Below the pieces are notes generated by a model. That model did no database searches. It worked only from the letters and a program-made list of their open reading frames with translations, and had not been told where the DNA came from. DNA of 64,000 nucleotides from Arthrobacter rhizophilus (lineage in GTDB: Bacteria > Actinomycetota > Actinomycetes > Actinomycetales > Micrococcaceae). This document shows, one piece after another, positions 9,246 to 17,727 of this stretch. Made by a program: the position numbers and the translations under genes. The stretch covers positions 1-64,000 of the forward strand of contig NZ_JAPFFT010000011.1 of assembly GCF_026241105.1 (NCBI RefSeq), in the 5' to 3' direction. Numbering within the stretch: the stretch's first letter is position 1; the number at the start of each line of letters is the position of its first letter.

Positions 9246-9974
9246 TTACTTGGACGCTGAAGCCCGGGCGGAACGGCTGCGGAAGAATGCCGCGGAACCC
9301 AGCACCAGCCCTGCCACGCCGGCGATCAGGGCGGCCCAGCTGCGCGCCTGCGAACCGTCGTCGGACACCGAAGCTGCTTGCTCTGCGGAGATTGAAGCAG
9401 CCGTATGACCGTCACCCGCTGCAGCATCCGCTGCGGTGACGGCCACCGACGGCGCCGGAGCCTTCAGCGAGTGCGGGTCCTGGCCGTCCTTGGGGATTTC
9501 AGCCCAGCTTGTCTGCCCCTGCTCGCAGTTTTGGAGAGTAGGGAAGTAGAGGGTCTTGCCAGCGGTGTCGGGCAGCTTCACGGACAAGACCAGGGCATCG
9601 CGCTGGTGCGGGTCCAACGGGGCCTTGGCCGTGTAGACGATCTGGCTGGTCCGCTTGGTGATGGAGGTGCCGTCGGCCAGCTTCTTTGGCTCGGGCAGCG
9701 TCTGCGTGACTTTCTCGATGGTCCAGTTCGGGTTCACCGTGGGCGTCGCGTGCGTCAGTTCTTCCGGCAGGTTGATGGTCACCTTCGTGGTGCCCGAAGT
9801 GTCGCAGCCGTGCGGGACGCCGAAGGTCAGCAGGGCGTAGGAGTTGGCCGCGGTCTTGTCCGGGTTGATCGAGACATGTGCCGAGGCGCCTGCGAGGCCG
9901 GCCATCATCAATGCGGCGGTGCAGCCCGCGATTGCCGTGGCAGAGAGGGTACGGCGGAATGAGGACTTTTTCAT
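9246..9974 (-). CDS. ycnI: YcnI-family (DUF1775) copper-binding-type membrane protein
   Basis: The signal peptide is followed by a mature N-terminus that begins close to HVSINPD. That histidine is the conserved metal ligand of YcnI proteins, which bind Cu(II) through the mature N-terminal His. The DUF1775 domain covers residues about 30-180 and includes the conserved FGVPHGC and WAEIP segments. A linker, a C-terminal transmembrane helix (about 215-235) and a basic tail anchor it to the membrane. It is followed after 83 bp by another membrane protein in the same orientation (10058-10735, upstream in transcription), and the two probably form one envelope copper-handling locus. The partner genes copC/copD are not next to it. 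Confidence 0.93.
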   Translation of the reverse strand: MKKSSFRRTLSATAIAGCTAALMMAGLAGASAHVSINPDKTAANSYALLTFGVPHGCDTSGTTKVTINLPEELTHATPTVNPNWTIEKVTQTLPEPKKLADGTSITKRTSQIVYTAKAPLDPHQRDALVLSVKLPDTAGKTLYFPTLQNCEQGQTSWAEIPKDGQDPHSLKAPAPSVAVTAADAAAGDGHTAASISAEQAASVSDDGSQARSWAALIAGVAGLVLGSAAFFRSRSARASASK

Positions 9975-10057
9975 GCTTGGTGCCTTTCAACGGGCGCGCG
10001 AAAGCGCCAAAGTACGGGGATGTGCCCGTCACCAGTTGAAGGCGGTGCCGGGCGGAG

Positions 10058-10735
10058 TCAGGAGAGTACGACGACGGCAGGCGGGCCGCGTCTGCTGTCT
10101 TGCCTGAGGTTCCGCCATGGGTGGGGGATGAATACGGCGGGTGCGCTGAACGCAACAGCTGAGCTGCCGGCGTCGGGCTTGAAGACCAAACGGATGAGCT
10201 GGAGAAGGGGCCGGAGCCACGCCGCGAGCTGCCACAGCGCTTGCTCGCCCCTCGCCAAAAGGAATGCTGAGGCGGCAGTCGCAAGGGCGTGTCCCGTGAG
10301 CATCAACCAGCTGAGGGGAGTGTCGAGTTCGTGCAGATGCATCGTTCCGGTGGCGAGAGCCGGGGCAAGGTGCTCCACCCCCATGTGGTGCGCCGGTGAG
10401 CCCGGAGCCGCGACGGCGAGCGGGCCGAATGCGGTGAACGCTTCGTGCAGGGCCAACTGTCCGGCTCCCAGGAGCGCGGCCACGGAAAGGAAGCCGAGCT
10501 TGAACCGGGTGGCCAAGGTTGTGACGAGACCAGTGAAGGCAAGGACGGCGAGCAAGACCGGAGCCACGGGAAGCTCACCGCCGGCGAGGACGTGGGCCCC
10601 TGCCGCAAGAGCCACAATGGCGACAGCAAGAGCGCCCGAACGGATGGCGTGGAAGGGCGTCCGGGCATGCGATGTGCGCACGGATTCCTCCCTCGGTAGT
10701 GTTCCAGCGGATGATGGACCGCCTAGGTTCGGCAA
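10058..10735 (-). CDS. His-rich multi-pass membrane protein upstream of ycnI
   Basis: No named family is recognised. The protein has about 225 residues with four or five hydrophobic segments (residues about 32-50, 55-75, 78-95, 140-165, 168-185). Histidines cluster at or between membrane segments: AGAHVLAG, ALHEAF, PAHHMGVEHL, TMHLHEL and LTGHAL. The C-terminal tail is Pro/Arg-rich. Being directly upstream of ycnI in the same orientation suggests a role with copper or another metal at the envelope, but that is inference from position and histidine content. The exact start is uncertain because the first 20 residues are not conserved-looking. Confidence 0.7.
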   Translation of the reverse strand: MPNLGGPSSAGTLPREESVRTSHARTPFHAIRSGALAVAIVALAAGAHVLAGGELPVAPVLLAVLAFTGLVTTLATRFKLGFLSVAALLGAGQLALHEAFTAFGPLAVAAPGSPAHHMGVEHLAPALATGTMHLHELDTPLSWLMLTGHALATAASAFLLARGEQALWQLAAWLRPLLQLIRLVFKPDAGSSAVAFSAPAVFIPHPWRNLRQDSRRGPPAVVVLS

Positions 10736-10884
10736 GGCAACCCCGCAATTCTACCGGTGGTTCGTGGCCGGACCGCCTTCGGATGGGTCTTGCGTGACTC
10801 CCTCACCTGGGCCGGTTACACTGATGGTGGTCAGTGACAAGACGTCCATGGGATGTCTTCCAAGAAATCTTGGATAGCTGGCCA

Positions 10885-11544
10885 CTACCTTGCCCGGCCC
10901 CAAGGGAAAAAGTATGACCTCAACTGCGGCTGGATCACGGGCTCGAACCACGAGCATTCACGCTCTTCCAGGCGTCGCTGAACAGCCCAAAGCGCGTAGT
11001 CAGCCACTTGAAGCCCCCATGACGATGAAGATTCCCAAACGCACAAGACGATGTTTCGGTCCTGGGAGTTGCAGACTTCACGGAGTGACTCCCGCGCGAG
11101 TTCGCTCCGCTTGTTCGTGCCGAAAGTGCCGGCAATGACGTACAGGGTATCTTCACGCGTGGAGACTTGCTTGGCGATTTCGCTGAAGTGCAGCCGCCAG
11201 GCGAGCTTGTAGAGCTCCATCTGCCCCCGGGCGCGGACTGCATCATAAGCATTCGCCTTGCAGAGAAAAGTAGTGTCAATTCGAGGTTTCTGCCGATGGA
11301 TTGCGGCAAAGACTTCGTTCCGAACGGCATGTCGATCATTCTTCGCGTGGAAGCCCTTGGCCAGTTGGGTTCCCGTTCCTTCGAGCCGTGCACGAAGCGT
11401 TAGTCCGTCCCAAAGATGGTGTCCGTGATCCTCTCGGAAAACCGCGGAACCGAACCCGAAGTAGATGCTGGCCGCGGCGCCTTTGCCGGCCCCGTCGAAG
11501 TCCAAGTTGCCAGTCTCATCCACGTACATGAACACATCAGCCAT
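10885..11544 (-). CDS. DUF3800 protein
   Basis: The N-terminal motif YVDETGNLDF and the C-terminal QVADYALWAVQRRLE are the diagnostic ends of DUF3800, a family with an RNase H-like fold. The first motif holds the acidic residues expected at a nuclease-type site. The biological role is unknown, and members are frequent in mobile and defence regions. Local GC is lower than in the flanking genes, and the gene stands alone between a membrane protein and an antiporter, which suggests a single-gene acquisition. A second, unrelated-looking DUF3800 gene is at 45226-46116. Confidence 0.88.
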   Translation of the reverse strand: MADVFMYVDETGNLDFDGAGKGAAASIYFGFGSAVFREDHGHHLWDGLTLRARLEGTGTQLAKGFHAKNDRHAVRNEVFAAIHRQKPRIDTTFLCKANAYDAVRARGQMELYKLAWRLHFSEIAKQVSTREDTLYVIAGTFGTNKRSELARESLREVCNSQDRNIVLCVWESSSSWGLQVADYALWAVQRRLEERECSWFEPVIQPQLRSYFFPWGRAR

Positions 11545-11618
11545 CGGAACCTATATCCGCGGCATTCACTTGGTAGTCCCTTCCCCCTGGCACAACATGG
11601 ATCTGAGACTACCGGATG

Positions 11619-12854
11619 TCACGCCGCGGGTTTGGGCGATCCGGCAGCCGTGGCGGGACCGCCTTCGGACGGCTTGCCCGCCGGCCCTTTGCCGGCCGGA
11701 CCCTCGCCCGCGGTTTCCGAGGCGGGCTCCGAAAACGTGCGGGCGGCCCGTGAGCCCGCGATGGTACTTGCCCCGATGCTGATGAGCGCTCCCAGGATCA
11801 TGGCCGCGGCTTCTCCCGGTTCCAGCAGATGCAGTTGGGAGCCAATGGTGGCGGCGGCAACCGGCACTCCCAATTGAGAGGCTGCCAGCACCGCGAGCGG
11901 CAAGGGCTGGCCGAGGACCCGGAGGCTTCCATGCACCAACAGCGTTCCAAAACCGAGGCAGATCCCGAGGAGAATCATCCGCGGGCTCCCTGCGAGGGTA
12001 CGCAGGTCAAGCGACGCACCAAGCCAGACAAAGAAGACCGGCCCCAGGAAGCCGTCGCTCACGGCGAAGAGTTGGTGCGCAAGGCGCCGGGGTTCGCCTA
12101 CAGCCGAGACCACAAGGCCGAACGAGAACCCAGCCAGCATGATGGACACGTGGCCTAGGACCGCCAGCCCGGAAAGGGCGAAGAGCAGCGCCAGTTGGAT
12201 CCGCAGCTCCAGGGCGAACTTCCGGTCTTCGGACACGTCATGCAGCCGTCCGCGGTTACCGCTGTTCTCGAGCCAGCGAAGCACGAAGAACAAAACCGCC
12301 GCGCACGCCGCGACGACGGCGGCCCCGACGGCCGCCCTCGGCGCATTAGGCGGGTCAACGGCGAGCGGAAGCGCCACAATGCAAGCGATATCCGCCACCG
12401 CGACCTGCGCCGTCGTCGTGAGGACCTTCGGCCCTGTCAGACGAAGCGAATCGACGATCGGCAGGACCAACGCCGCCGAGGAGGACGCGAGCAGAACGAT
12501 ATAGAGGGGAGCATGTCCGGTGCCGAAGGCAAAAGCGATGACGACTCCGACGACGGCGGCCAGCACCGCGGCGACGCCGGCGCGCAGGGCGCCGCCACCC
12601 AGTGCGGGACGGATGGCTTTGTCCCGCACCGGGACATGCGTTCCGGCGACGAACATGATCAGGGCGAATCCGACGTCGGCCACAAACGTGAAGGTCGGAT
12701 CCGAGGAGTCCACCAGCTCGAGACCCGTGCGTCCGATGACGATGCCTGCCAGCAACTGTCCGAGTACAACGGGAATGTGCCATTTCCGAGGCAGCGCGAG
12801 CAACGGCCCGAGGAGCGCGACCGCGGCGATCAGCGAAAGCTGAAAGAACGACAC
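11619..12854 (-). CDS. Monovalent cation/proton antiporter (CPA2, KefB-like)
   Basis: This is an integral membrane exchanger of about 411 residues with roughly 11-12 hydrophobic segments of the Na+/H+ exchanger fold. Typical features are the early segment VVLGQLLAGIVIGRTGL, the membrane-embedded acidic stretch around VADIACIVALP, and VSAVGEPRRLAHQLFAVSDGFLGPVFFV toward the C-terminal half. It lacks the RCK/TrkA-N nucleotide-binding domain found at the C-terminus of full KefB. Instead it ends with a low-complexity Gly/Pro/Ala/Lys tail. The substrate ion (Na+ or K+) cannot be told from the sequence. Confidence 0.88.
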   Translation of the reverse strand: MSFFQLSLIAAVALLGPLLALPRKWHIPVVLGQLLAGIVIGRTGLELVDSSDPTFTFVADVGFALIMFVAGTHVPVRDKAIRPALGGGALRAGVAAVLAAVVGVVIAFAFGTGHAPLYIVLLASSSAALVLPIVDSLRLTGPKVLTTTAQVAVADIACIVALPLAVDPPNAPRAAVGAAVVAACAAVLFFVLRWLENSGNRGRLHDVSEDRKFALELRIQLALLFALSGLAVLGHVSIMLAGFSFGLVVSAVGEPRRLAHQLFAVSDGFLGPVFFVWLGASLDLRTLAGSPRMILLGICLGFGTLLVHGSLRVLGQPLPLAVLAASQLGVPVAAATIGSQLHLLEPGEAAAMILGALISIGASTIAGSRAARTFSEPASETAGEGPAGKGPAGKPSEGGPATAAGSPKPAA

Positions 12855-12894
12855 ACGTTCCTCCTTCTACCGCGTTGCGGTTGGTATGCGGTGG

Positions 12895-13290
12895 TTACCG
12901 GGGAGCGTCAGCCAGTTTGAGAGGAATGTCGGTGTTCTCGTCCGTGTAGTAGCTTGCACACACCCGGTGGTAGCCATCGGCCACCTGCGCGGGAATGCCC
13001 CGGGCCAGGTCGCCCCGGACCATGAGGATAGGCGATAGCTTCTTGCCCTCCTTGATCTTCTTCAGGTCCGAGGCAACGTGGGCGTTGTCCTCGGGCAGCA
13101 ACGCCAGCCGGGCGGCCCGGAGAATGTCCTTGGCCTTGCGGTGCTGGATGGGCGCATCCTTGAGCGCTGCGACCACGGAGGCAACGACGTCGTCGGATTC
13201 AAGCAGGGATAGATAGTTCGCCGCGCCCGGATAATCTTGCTCCTCAGGCTGCGGCAACCAGCGGACTTCGCCCTTGTTATCGTCAGGCAT
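12895..13290 (-). CDS. Small ParB-like conserved protein
   Basis: A longer in-frame reading exists upstream, but ATG at 13290 is chosen because AAGGAG lies eight bases before it. The 131-residue product has a C-terminal half resembling the ParB/Srx-like fold (PILMVRGDLARGIPAQVADGYHRVCA, with the DGYHR motif in place of the ParB GxxR/DGxHR loop). Its function is unknown. The start overlaps the stop of the upstream SRPBCC gene by 8 bp, so the two are probably translated together. Confidence 0.72.
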   Translation of the reverse strand: MPDDNKGEVRWLPQPEEQDYPGAANYLSLLESDDVVASVVAALKDAPIQHRKAKDILRAARLALLPEDNAHVASDLKKIKEGKKLSPILMVRGDLARGIPAQVADGYHRVCASYYTDENTDIPLKLADAPR

Positions 13291-13855
13291 GCGTTGTACT
13301 CCTTGGCCAGCGGTATCTGCTTGCAAACGTAGGCGGCGCCGGACGCGGGACCTTGGAGCGGTCCGTGCCGGGACGTCGTCGTCGTAATTCCAGGGCGAGG
13401 CTTTCTTGACCTCGGGCCATAGCCCAATGGTGGTTCGCGGCAAAAGCGGGCTTGAGCAGCCAGCTTAGCCGCCGGAGCAGCGGTTTCGATGTGCTGACTC
13501 GCCAGTCATACGTGACCACCGTTTCTGGCCCATCCTGTTCGAAAGTCCAGCGCCCGGTGCCGCTCAGGTCACCGCTCGCTGAGATCGCGAAACCTTGCTC
13601 CGTGATGGGTTCGGTGACCTTGAACCTCCAGTGCAGGGTATACGGCAGCCAACCCTTGGAGTGTAGGGAGAAGGCTTTGCCCGTGCCATCCGCATTTCCT
13701 GGATCGAGCGGAACAACACTCAAGTACACCGACGGCCACCAGCGCGGCAGTGTTCCGGCGTCGCCCAAAATATCCATGACCTCATGCGGGGTCCCCGCTA
13801 CGCGCCAGACGGTGAGGAACTCGTAGTCAGCGTTGCTCTTGGAAGTGCCGCCCAT
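13283..13855 (-). CDS. SRPBCC (START-like) domain protein
   Basis: This protein of about 190 residues has the helix-grip SRPBCC fold used for binding hydrophobic ligands. Features are the N-terminal beta strand (YEFLTVWRVAGTPHEVMDIL), a WWPSVY segment, GRWTFEQDGPETVVTYDWRV in the last strands, and a C-terminal helix rich in Arg. ATG at 13855 is preferred over the longer frame because GGAGG sits five bases upstream. The basic C-terminal tail runs into the next gene by 8 bp. The ligand and role are unknown. Confidence 0.8.
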   Translation of the reverse strand: MGGTSKSNADYEFLTVWRVAGTPHEVMDILGDAGTLPRWWPSVYLSVVPLDPGNADGTGKAFSLHSKGWLPYTLHWRFKVTEPITEQGFAISASGDLSGTGRWTFEQDGPETVVTYDWRVSTSKPLLRRLSWLLKPAFAANHHWAMARGQESLALELRRRRPGTDRSKVPRPAPPTFASRYRWPRSTTHA

Positions 13856-13948
13856 TGCTGCCTCCACGGCGCGGATGGATAGTGGATTCACAGTACTCAA
13901 GCCATTGCACGCGGTCAACGGCCCAGTTCGGGCTTGCTTGAGGACCGC

Positions 13949-15100
13949 TTACTCCCTGACCGTCACGGTCAGCCGCTGGATGTCATTGGTTCCCATGCCT
14001 TGATAGTTCCACTCCGGCGTTTCGGGCTGAGTCTGTCCGGTGGAGTCGGTTGCACGGCATGCCAGTTCGTGGGAACCGGCTGTTGCGATCCACGTGAACG
14101 TCCATCCGCGCCACGCATACCGGCCGGCAGGCGCCTCCAGTTGTGCCATCTCCCACAAGCCGTCCACGCAGACTTCCACGCTGTCCACGGTTCCGTTGCC
14201 GGACCAGGCCCGGCCGCTTAGCTGGACCGGCCCCGCGTCGACGGTGCGTTGCCGCGTGAAGAAATCGGGAACGCCCGGGGGAACCATGAGGGAGCGGACT
14301 TTCATCCGCTGGACGGGTTCGCCGGGATCGTCCGCGTTCTGGGTGTAGCGATAGGAGTCGAGCTGTTGGTAACCGTCGAAGCTGTGGTCAATTGCCTCGA
14401 TGGATTGCAGCCACTTGACGCTCGTCATCCCGTACCAGCCTGGGACGAGCAGCCGGACAGGGTAGCCATGCTGCGGCGGCAGGGCTTGGCCGTTGACCTC
14501 ATAGGCGAGCAGGACGTCGTCGGACATTGCTTCCGAGAGCGTCAGGCTGCGCGCGTACTGATGCTCCACGCCGCCCTGGATCCCGCGGTCCGCGCCCGTA
14601 AAAACGAGTTCGACGGCGTCGTGTGAGACCCCGGCGTCGAGCAGCAACGGTGCGAGCGGGGTTCCGGTCCACTCAGCTGTGCCCATTCCACCCTGGTCCC
14701 ACGGCTGGCTGACAGGCCGCGGTTCCAGCCGCGAGCGGCCGTTGCCGGCGCACTCCATTGTGACGGCGTGAGTGCGGCGCTCGCGGTGTTGGAGCTCGGG
14801 CAGGGTGTACTCGTGCGGATGGTCCACGAGCCCGCCAATATTCAGGCGCCAGGAGACGGGATCGATCCGGGGGACGTCGAAATGGACTAGGAGATAGTGC
14901 ATGCCCAGGGGTGTGACGGGCCATCGGAGCATCTCCAAGGGCATGGCGTGGTTGCGCGAAGCGAGTTGCAGTTCTTCCCGGGTGATGGGACCCGTGGTTG
15001 GTGCAACCGGTGCGGCTGGTTCTGTCGGAGCAGCGGGGGCGGTGGTGGCCGAGGTGGCAACAGCGGCGCCCTCCGCTGTGCGGCGGGTCTTGACGCTCAT
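13949..15100 (-). CDS. Molybdopterin-dependent oxidoreductase, sulfite oxidase family
   Basis: The oxidoreductase molybdopterin-binding domain occupies residues about 70-260, with the molybdenum-ligating cysteine in MECAGNGR. The dimerisation domain of the sulfite oxidase family follows (about 270-380). No haem b5 domain and no Tat or Sec signal is evident; the first 40 residues are Ala/Thr/Pro-rich. ATG at 15100 is used, although GGGAG is almost in contact with it, and an in-frame upstream extension looks non-coding. The natural substrate is not known for the SorA-like and orphan members of this family. It is divergent from an HNH nuclease gene. Confidence 0.88.
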   Translation of the reverse strand: MSVKTRRTAEGAAVATSATTAPAAPTEPAAPVAPTTGPITREELQLASRNHAMPLEMLRWPVTPLGMHYLLVHFDVPRIDPVSWRLNIGGLVDHPHEYTLPELQHRERRTHAVTMECAGNGRSRLEPRPVSQPWDQGGMGTAEWTGTPLAPLLLDAGVSHDAVELVFTGADRGIQGGVEHQYARSLTLSEAMSDDVLLAYEVNGQALPPQHGYPVRLLVPGWYGMTSVKWLQSIEAIDHSFDGYQQLDSYRYTQNADDPGEPVQRMKVRSLMVPPGVPDFFTRQRTVDAGPVQLSGRAWSGNGTVDSVEVCVDGLWEMAQLEAPAGRYAWRGWTFTWIATAGSHELACRATDSTGQTQPETPEWNYQGMGTNDIQRLTVTVRE

Positions 15101-15269
15101 GCTCCCAGTATGGGCGTTGCCCGCCGGGGTGTCATTACTCGAGTTGGCTTCATCGCCTGCGCGCCTCGCGGGCTCCCGGATGCTTCGGCGGTAGAAATGG
15201 GGAGGCGGGCCCGGGATCTCCCATTTCGTGCCGGCGACCCCGCTCCGAGTCCTTGCAACCACAGGAAAA

Positions 15270-16001
15270 ATGACCTCTTCACGCAAAACCCATGTCCTTC
15301 TCGCTGTCATACTGGTCGGGTTCATTGTGGTCGGCGGGCTCTGGTACGTCGGCCAGCAGCAAGCCCGCTCAACGGCGGCTTCCAGTGATGCCTCAGCGTC
15401 GCCGAGTGTCGCCGCGGACGTAGGGGACGACGTCGAACCCGTCCAGCCGGGCGAGACAGGACCTGCCGCCGCTCCCGACGCCGTCGTGGCGCAGGAAGCC
15501 GCGCCAAAAGCCATCCATTCACCGGACAAGGTCAGCAGGGATATTGCACTCTCTCCCAATCAGTGCAAAGTGAGGACACTGAACGCCGCCAAAGGCGAGG
15601 TTCTTCCTGACCCGTCGTGCACGCCCGGCGCCATTGATCCGGCCGTGAGCGAAGAGAACATCGGCAGTACGATCTGCAGGGCCGGCTACACTGCCACTGT
15701 CCGTGCCCCTGTCTCGGACACGGACAAGGTCAAGAAGCTGAGCCTCCAGGAATACGGCCTGGTTCCGGTTTCTTCCACTGAATTCGACCACCTGATCAGC
15801 CTCCAGCTTGGTGGCACCAACGCGGTGTCCAATCTGTGGCCCGAGCCGAACCGTGAGGGCGCACCGGGAACCACTAACCCGAAGGACGCCATTGAAACGC
15901 GGCTCAATAAGGCCGTTTGCTCCCACCGGATTGCCCTCGCGGACGCGCAGAAAGCCATTGCCCATAATTGGGTCACCGCAGAGAAAGAGCTCGGGTTGTA
16001 G
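15270..16001 (+). CDS. Membrane-anchored exported HNH-type nuclease
   Basis: One N-terminal transmembrane segment (residues about 8-27) is followed by a long Ala/Ser/Pro/Glu-rich linker (about 28-80). The C-terminal domain carries the HNH-like core EFDHLISLQLGGTNAVSNLW, with a DH pair and the downstream N. Four cysteines in the domain suggest disulfides outside the cell. ATG at 15270 follows an AGGAA sequence and is better than the ATG 42 bp upstream. The topology predicts a nuclease domain outside the membrane. The role (nutrient scavenging, DNA uptake or a toxin) is not indicated by its neighbours. Confidence 0.8.
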   Translation: MTSSRKTHVLLAVILVGFIVVGGLWYVGQQQARSTAASSDASASPSVAADVGDDVEPVQPGETGPAAAPDAVVAQEAAPKAIHSPDKVSRDIALSPNQCKVRTLNAAKGEVLPDPSCTPGAIDPAVSEENIGSTICRAGYTATVRAPVSDTDKVKKLSLQEYGLVPVSSTEFDHLISLQLGGTNAVSNLWPEPNREGAPGTTNPKDAIETRLNKAVCSHRIALADAQKAIAHNWVTAEKELGL

Positions 16002-16091
16002 GCCCCACGAACTGGACGTGAGTGGCGTTCTCCTTGTTTGGGCCTTGATTTTCGGGCTTTGGCAGCCTTTTGTGTGGTGGCGAGGGATGGT

Positions 16092-16901
16092 CTACAGGAC
16101 GCCGGCGAACGCGATGGTGGGCAGGTCGACAACGTGGGCTCCGCCGTCGGCGACAATTGTGGCACCCGTGATGTAGGACGAGTCCGGCGACACCAGAAAG
16201 TTCACCACACCGGCCATTTCGGCAGGATCCGCAGCCCGTCGCAACGGAACATTAGCCGTGACGGTACTGTAGCCTTCGTCCCTCCCCGCCAGGCCGGCCG
16301 CTTTGGCAAACTGGTCCATTTCGGCGTCGGCCATGGGAGTCCGAACCCACCCGGGACACAGCGCGTTCACCCGGATTCCATATGCTCCATAGTCCCTGGC
16401 CAAGGACTTGGTCAGGCCGATGAGCGCATGCTTTCCCACCGTGTAACCCGCCACATTGGGACCGGCGAAAAGCCCGGCAAGCGAAGAAACGATCACCACC
16501 CGACCAGCAGAGCTTCGAAGGTGTTGCAACGCTTCCCGGATAGTGGTGAAGGCGGTTGTCAGGTTGGCGTTGAGGCTTGCCTGCCATGCGTCGTCGTCGG
16601 TATCGGCGACAGAGGCAAAGCCGTGCCCGCCAGCGTTGGCAATCACAATGTCCAGCCGGCCAAATTCGGCGATGACGGCGTCGACGGCGGCCCGGGCTTG
16701 GGCGGAATCGCTCATGTCCGCGACGACGGACAACGCGCCGTGCTTCTCCGAGACGGCGTCAAGCGGCTCCCGCCGCCTTCCGACGACGGCGACCCGCGCG
16801 CCTTCCCGGATGAGCCGGGCAGCAATTGCTTCGCCGATTCCTGTGCCGCCACCGGTCACGAGTGCCGACTGGCCCGCCAAGGTGTTGCTGTACGTGGTCA
16901 C
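16092..16901 (-). CDS. Short-chain dehydrogenase/reductase
   Basis: This is a classical SDR with the NAD(P)-binding TGGGTGIG near residue 17, NAG in IANAGGHG, and the catalytic Ser...Tyr-x-x-x-Lys (VSSLAG and GYTVGKHA). The GTG start is supported by AAAGGA six bases upstream. It is the last gene of the minus-strand catabolic operon that begins with the ABC substrate-binding protein gene. The substrate is unknown, and oxidation of an alcohol or diol intermediate fits the context. Cofactor choice cannot be fixed with confidence, although the residues after the second strand (VGRRREP) favour NADPH. Confidence 0.92.
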   Translation of the reverse strand: MTTYSNTLAGQSALVTGGGTGIGEAIAARLIREGARVAVVGRRREPLDAVSEKHGALSVVADMSDSAQARAAVDAVIAEFGRLDIVIANAGGHGFASVADTDDDAWQASLNANLTTAFTTIREALQHLRSSAGRVVIVSSLAGLFAGPNVAGYTVGKHALIGLTKSLARDYGAYGIRVNALCPGWVRTPMADAEMDQFAKAAGLAGRDEGYSTVTANVPLRRAADPAEMAGVVNFLVSPDSSYITGATIVADGGAHVVDLPTIAFAGVL

Positions 16902-16944
16902 GCTGGTCCTTTCATCAGGGACGGTTCCTACTGCAAGGGGATCT

Positions 16945-17706
16945 TCATGCCGGAAATGACGACCGCGCCAGATAGCCGTAGTCGGAAACGAGGCTTGTCC
17001 CGTTCACTGGCGCGGAGACCGGGGATGCCAAATACAGCACGTGATTGGCCACCTGTGCCGCGGTCTGGACGGGGTACTCTTGGGCCGCGAAAGTCTCCGA
17101 GGTCTGCCCCAGGTCGGCACGTGCCATAGGCGTGTCCACCACGGACGGGCACACACAATTCACGCGGATCCCGTCCGGCTCCAATTCAACGGACAGCGCC
17201 CTCGTAAGTTGCAGGACGGCGCCCTTGGATGCGTTGTAGGGAACCATCCCCGGAGCTGCGACAAAGCTGGAATCAGAGGCCAAGAGCACCATGGCACCGA
17301 CGTCGGACAGCTTCAAGAATGGCGAGCATTGCTGGGCGAGCAAGAACTGCCCGGTCACGTTGACGCTCATGACACGTTCGAAGTCGGACACACTCACTTG
17401 ACGCAGCGGCACGCCGACCGGTCCCGAAGTACCGGCGCATCCGACGGCAATATCGATCCCGCCAAACGCTTGGGCAACGGACTGCACGGCGGATTCCAAT
17501 TGGCCCGCGTCGGTGATATCTGCCGGCACAAACATGCACGACCCTCCGGCGGCCAGTTCGCGCTGCAGGAAACTGCCGGCGTCGTAGTCAATATCAATTA
17601 AGGCGATACTGGCGCCTTCCGCGGCAAACGCCCGCGCGCATGCCCGTCCGATGCCGGATGCCGCGCCAGTGATGATCACCGTCCTGCCCTCGAGTCCCAG
17701 TTCCAC
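16945..17706 (-). CDS. Short-chain dehydrogenase/reductase
   Basis: This second classical SDR of about 253 residues has TGAASGIGRACA near residue 15 and the acidic LIDIDYD after strand two (NAD preference). The catalytic Ser is in LASDSSF, and Tyr-x-x-x-Lys is in VPYNASKGA. The GTG start has a strong AGGAGG sequence upstream. It lies 21 bp after the amidohydrolase and 43 bp before the other SDR. It is only distantly similar to that neighbour, so the pair is not a recent duplication and probably catalyses two different steps. Confidence 0.92.
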   Translation of the reverse strand: MELGLEGRTVIITGAASGIGRACARAFAAEGASIALIDIDYDAGSFLQRELAAGGSCMFVPADITDAGQLESAVQSVAQAFGGIDIAVGCAGTSGPVGVPLRQVSVSDFERVMSVNVTGQFLLAQQCSPFLKLSDVGAMVLLASDSSFVAAPGMVPYNASKGAVLQLTRALSVELEPDGIRVNCVCPSVVDTPMARADLGQTSETFAAQEYPVQTAAQVANHVLYLASPVSAPVNGTSLVSDYGYLARSSFPA

Positions 17707-17727
17707 TATTTCCTCCTGTCTGTGGGG

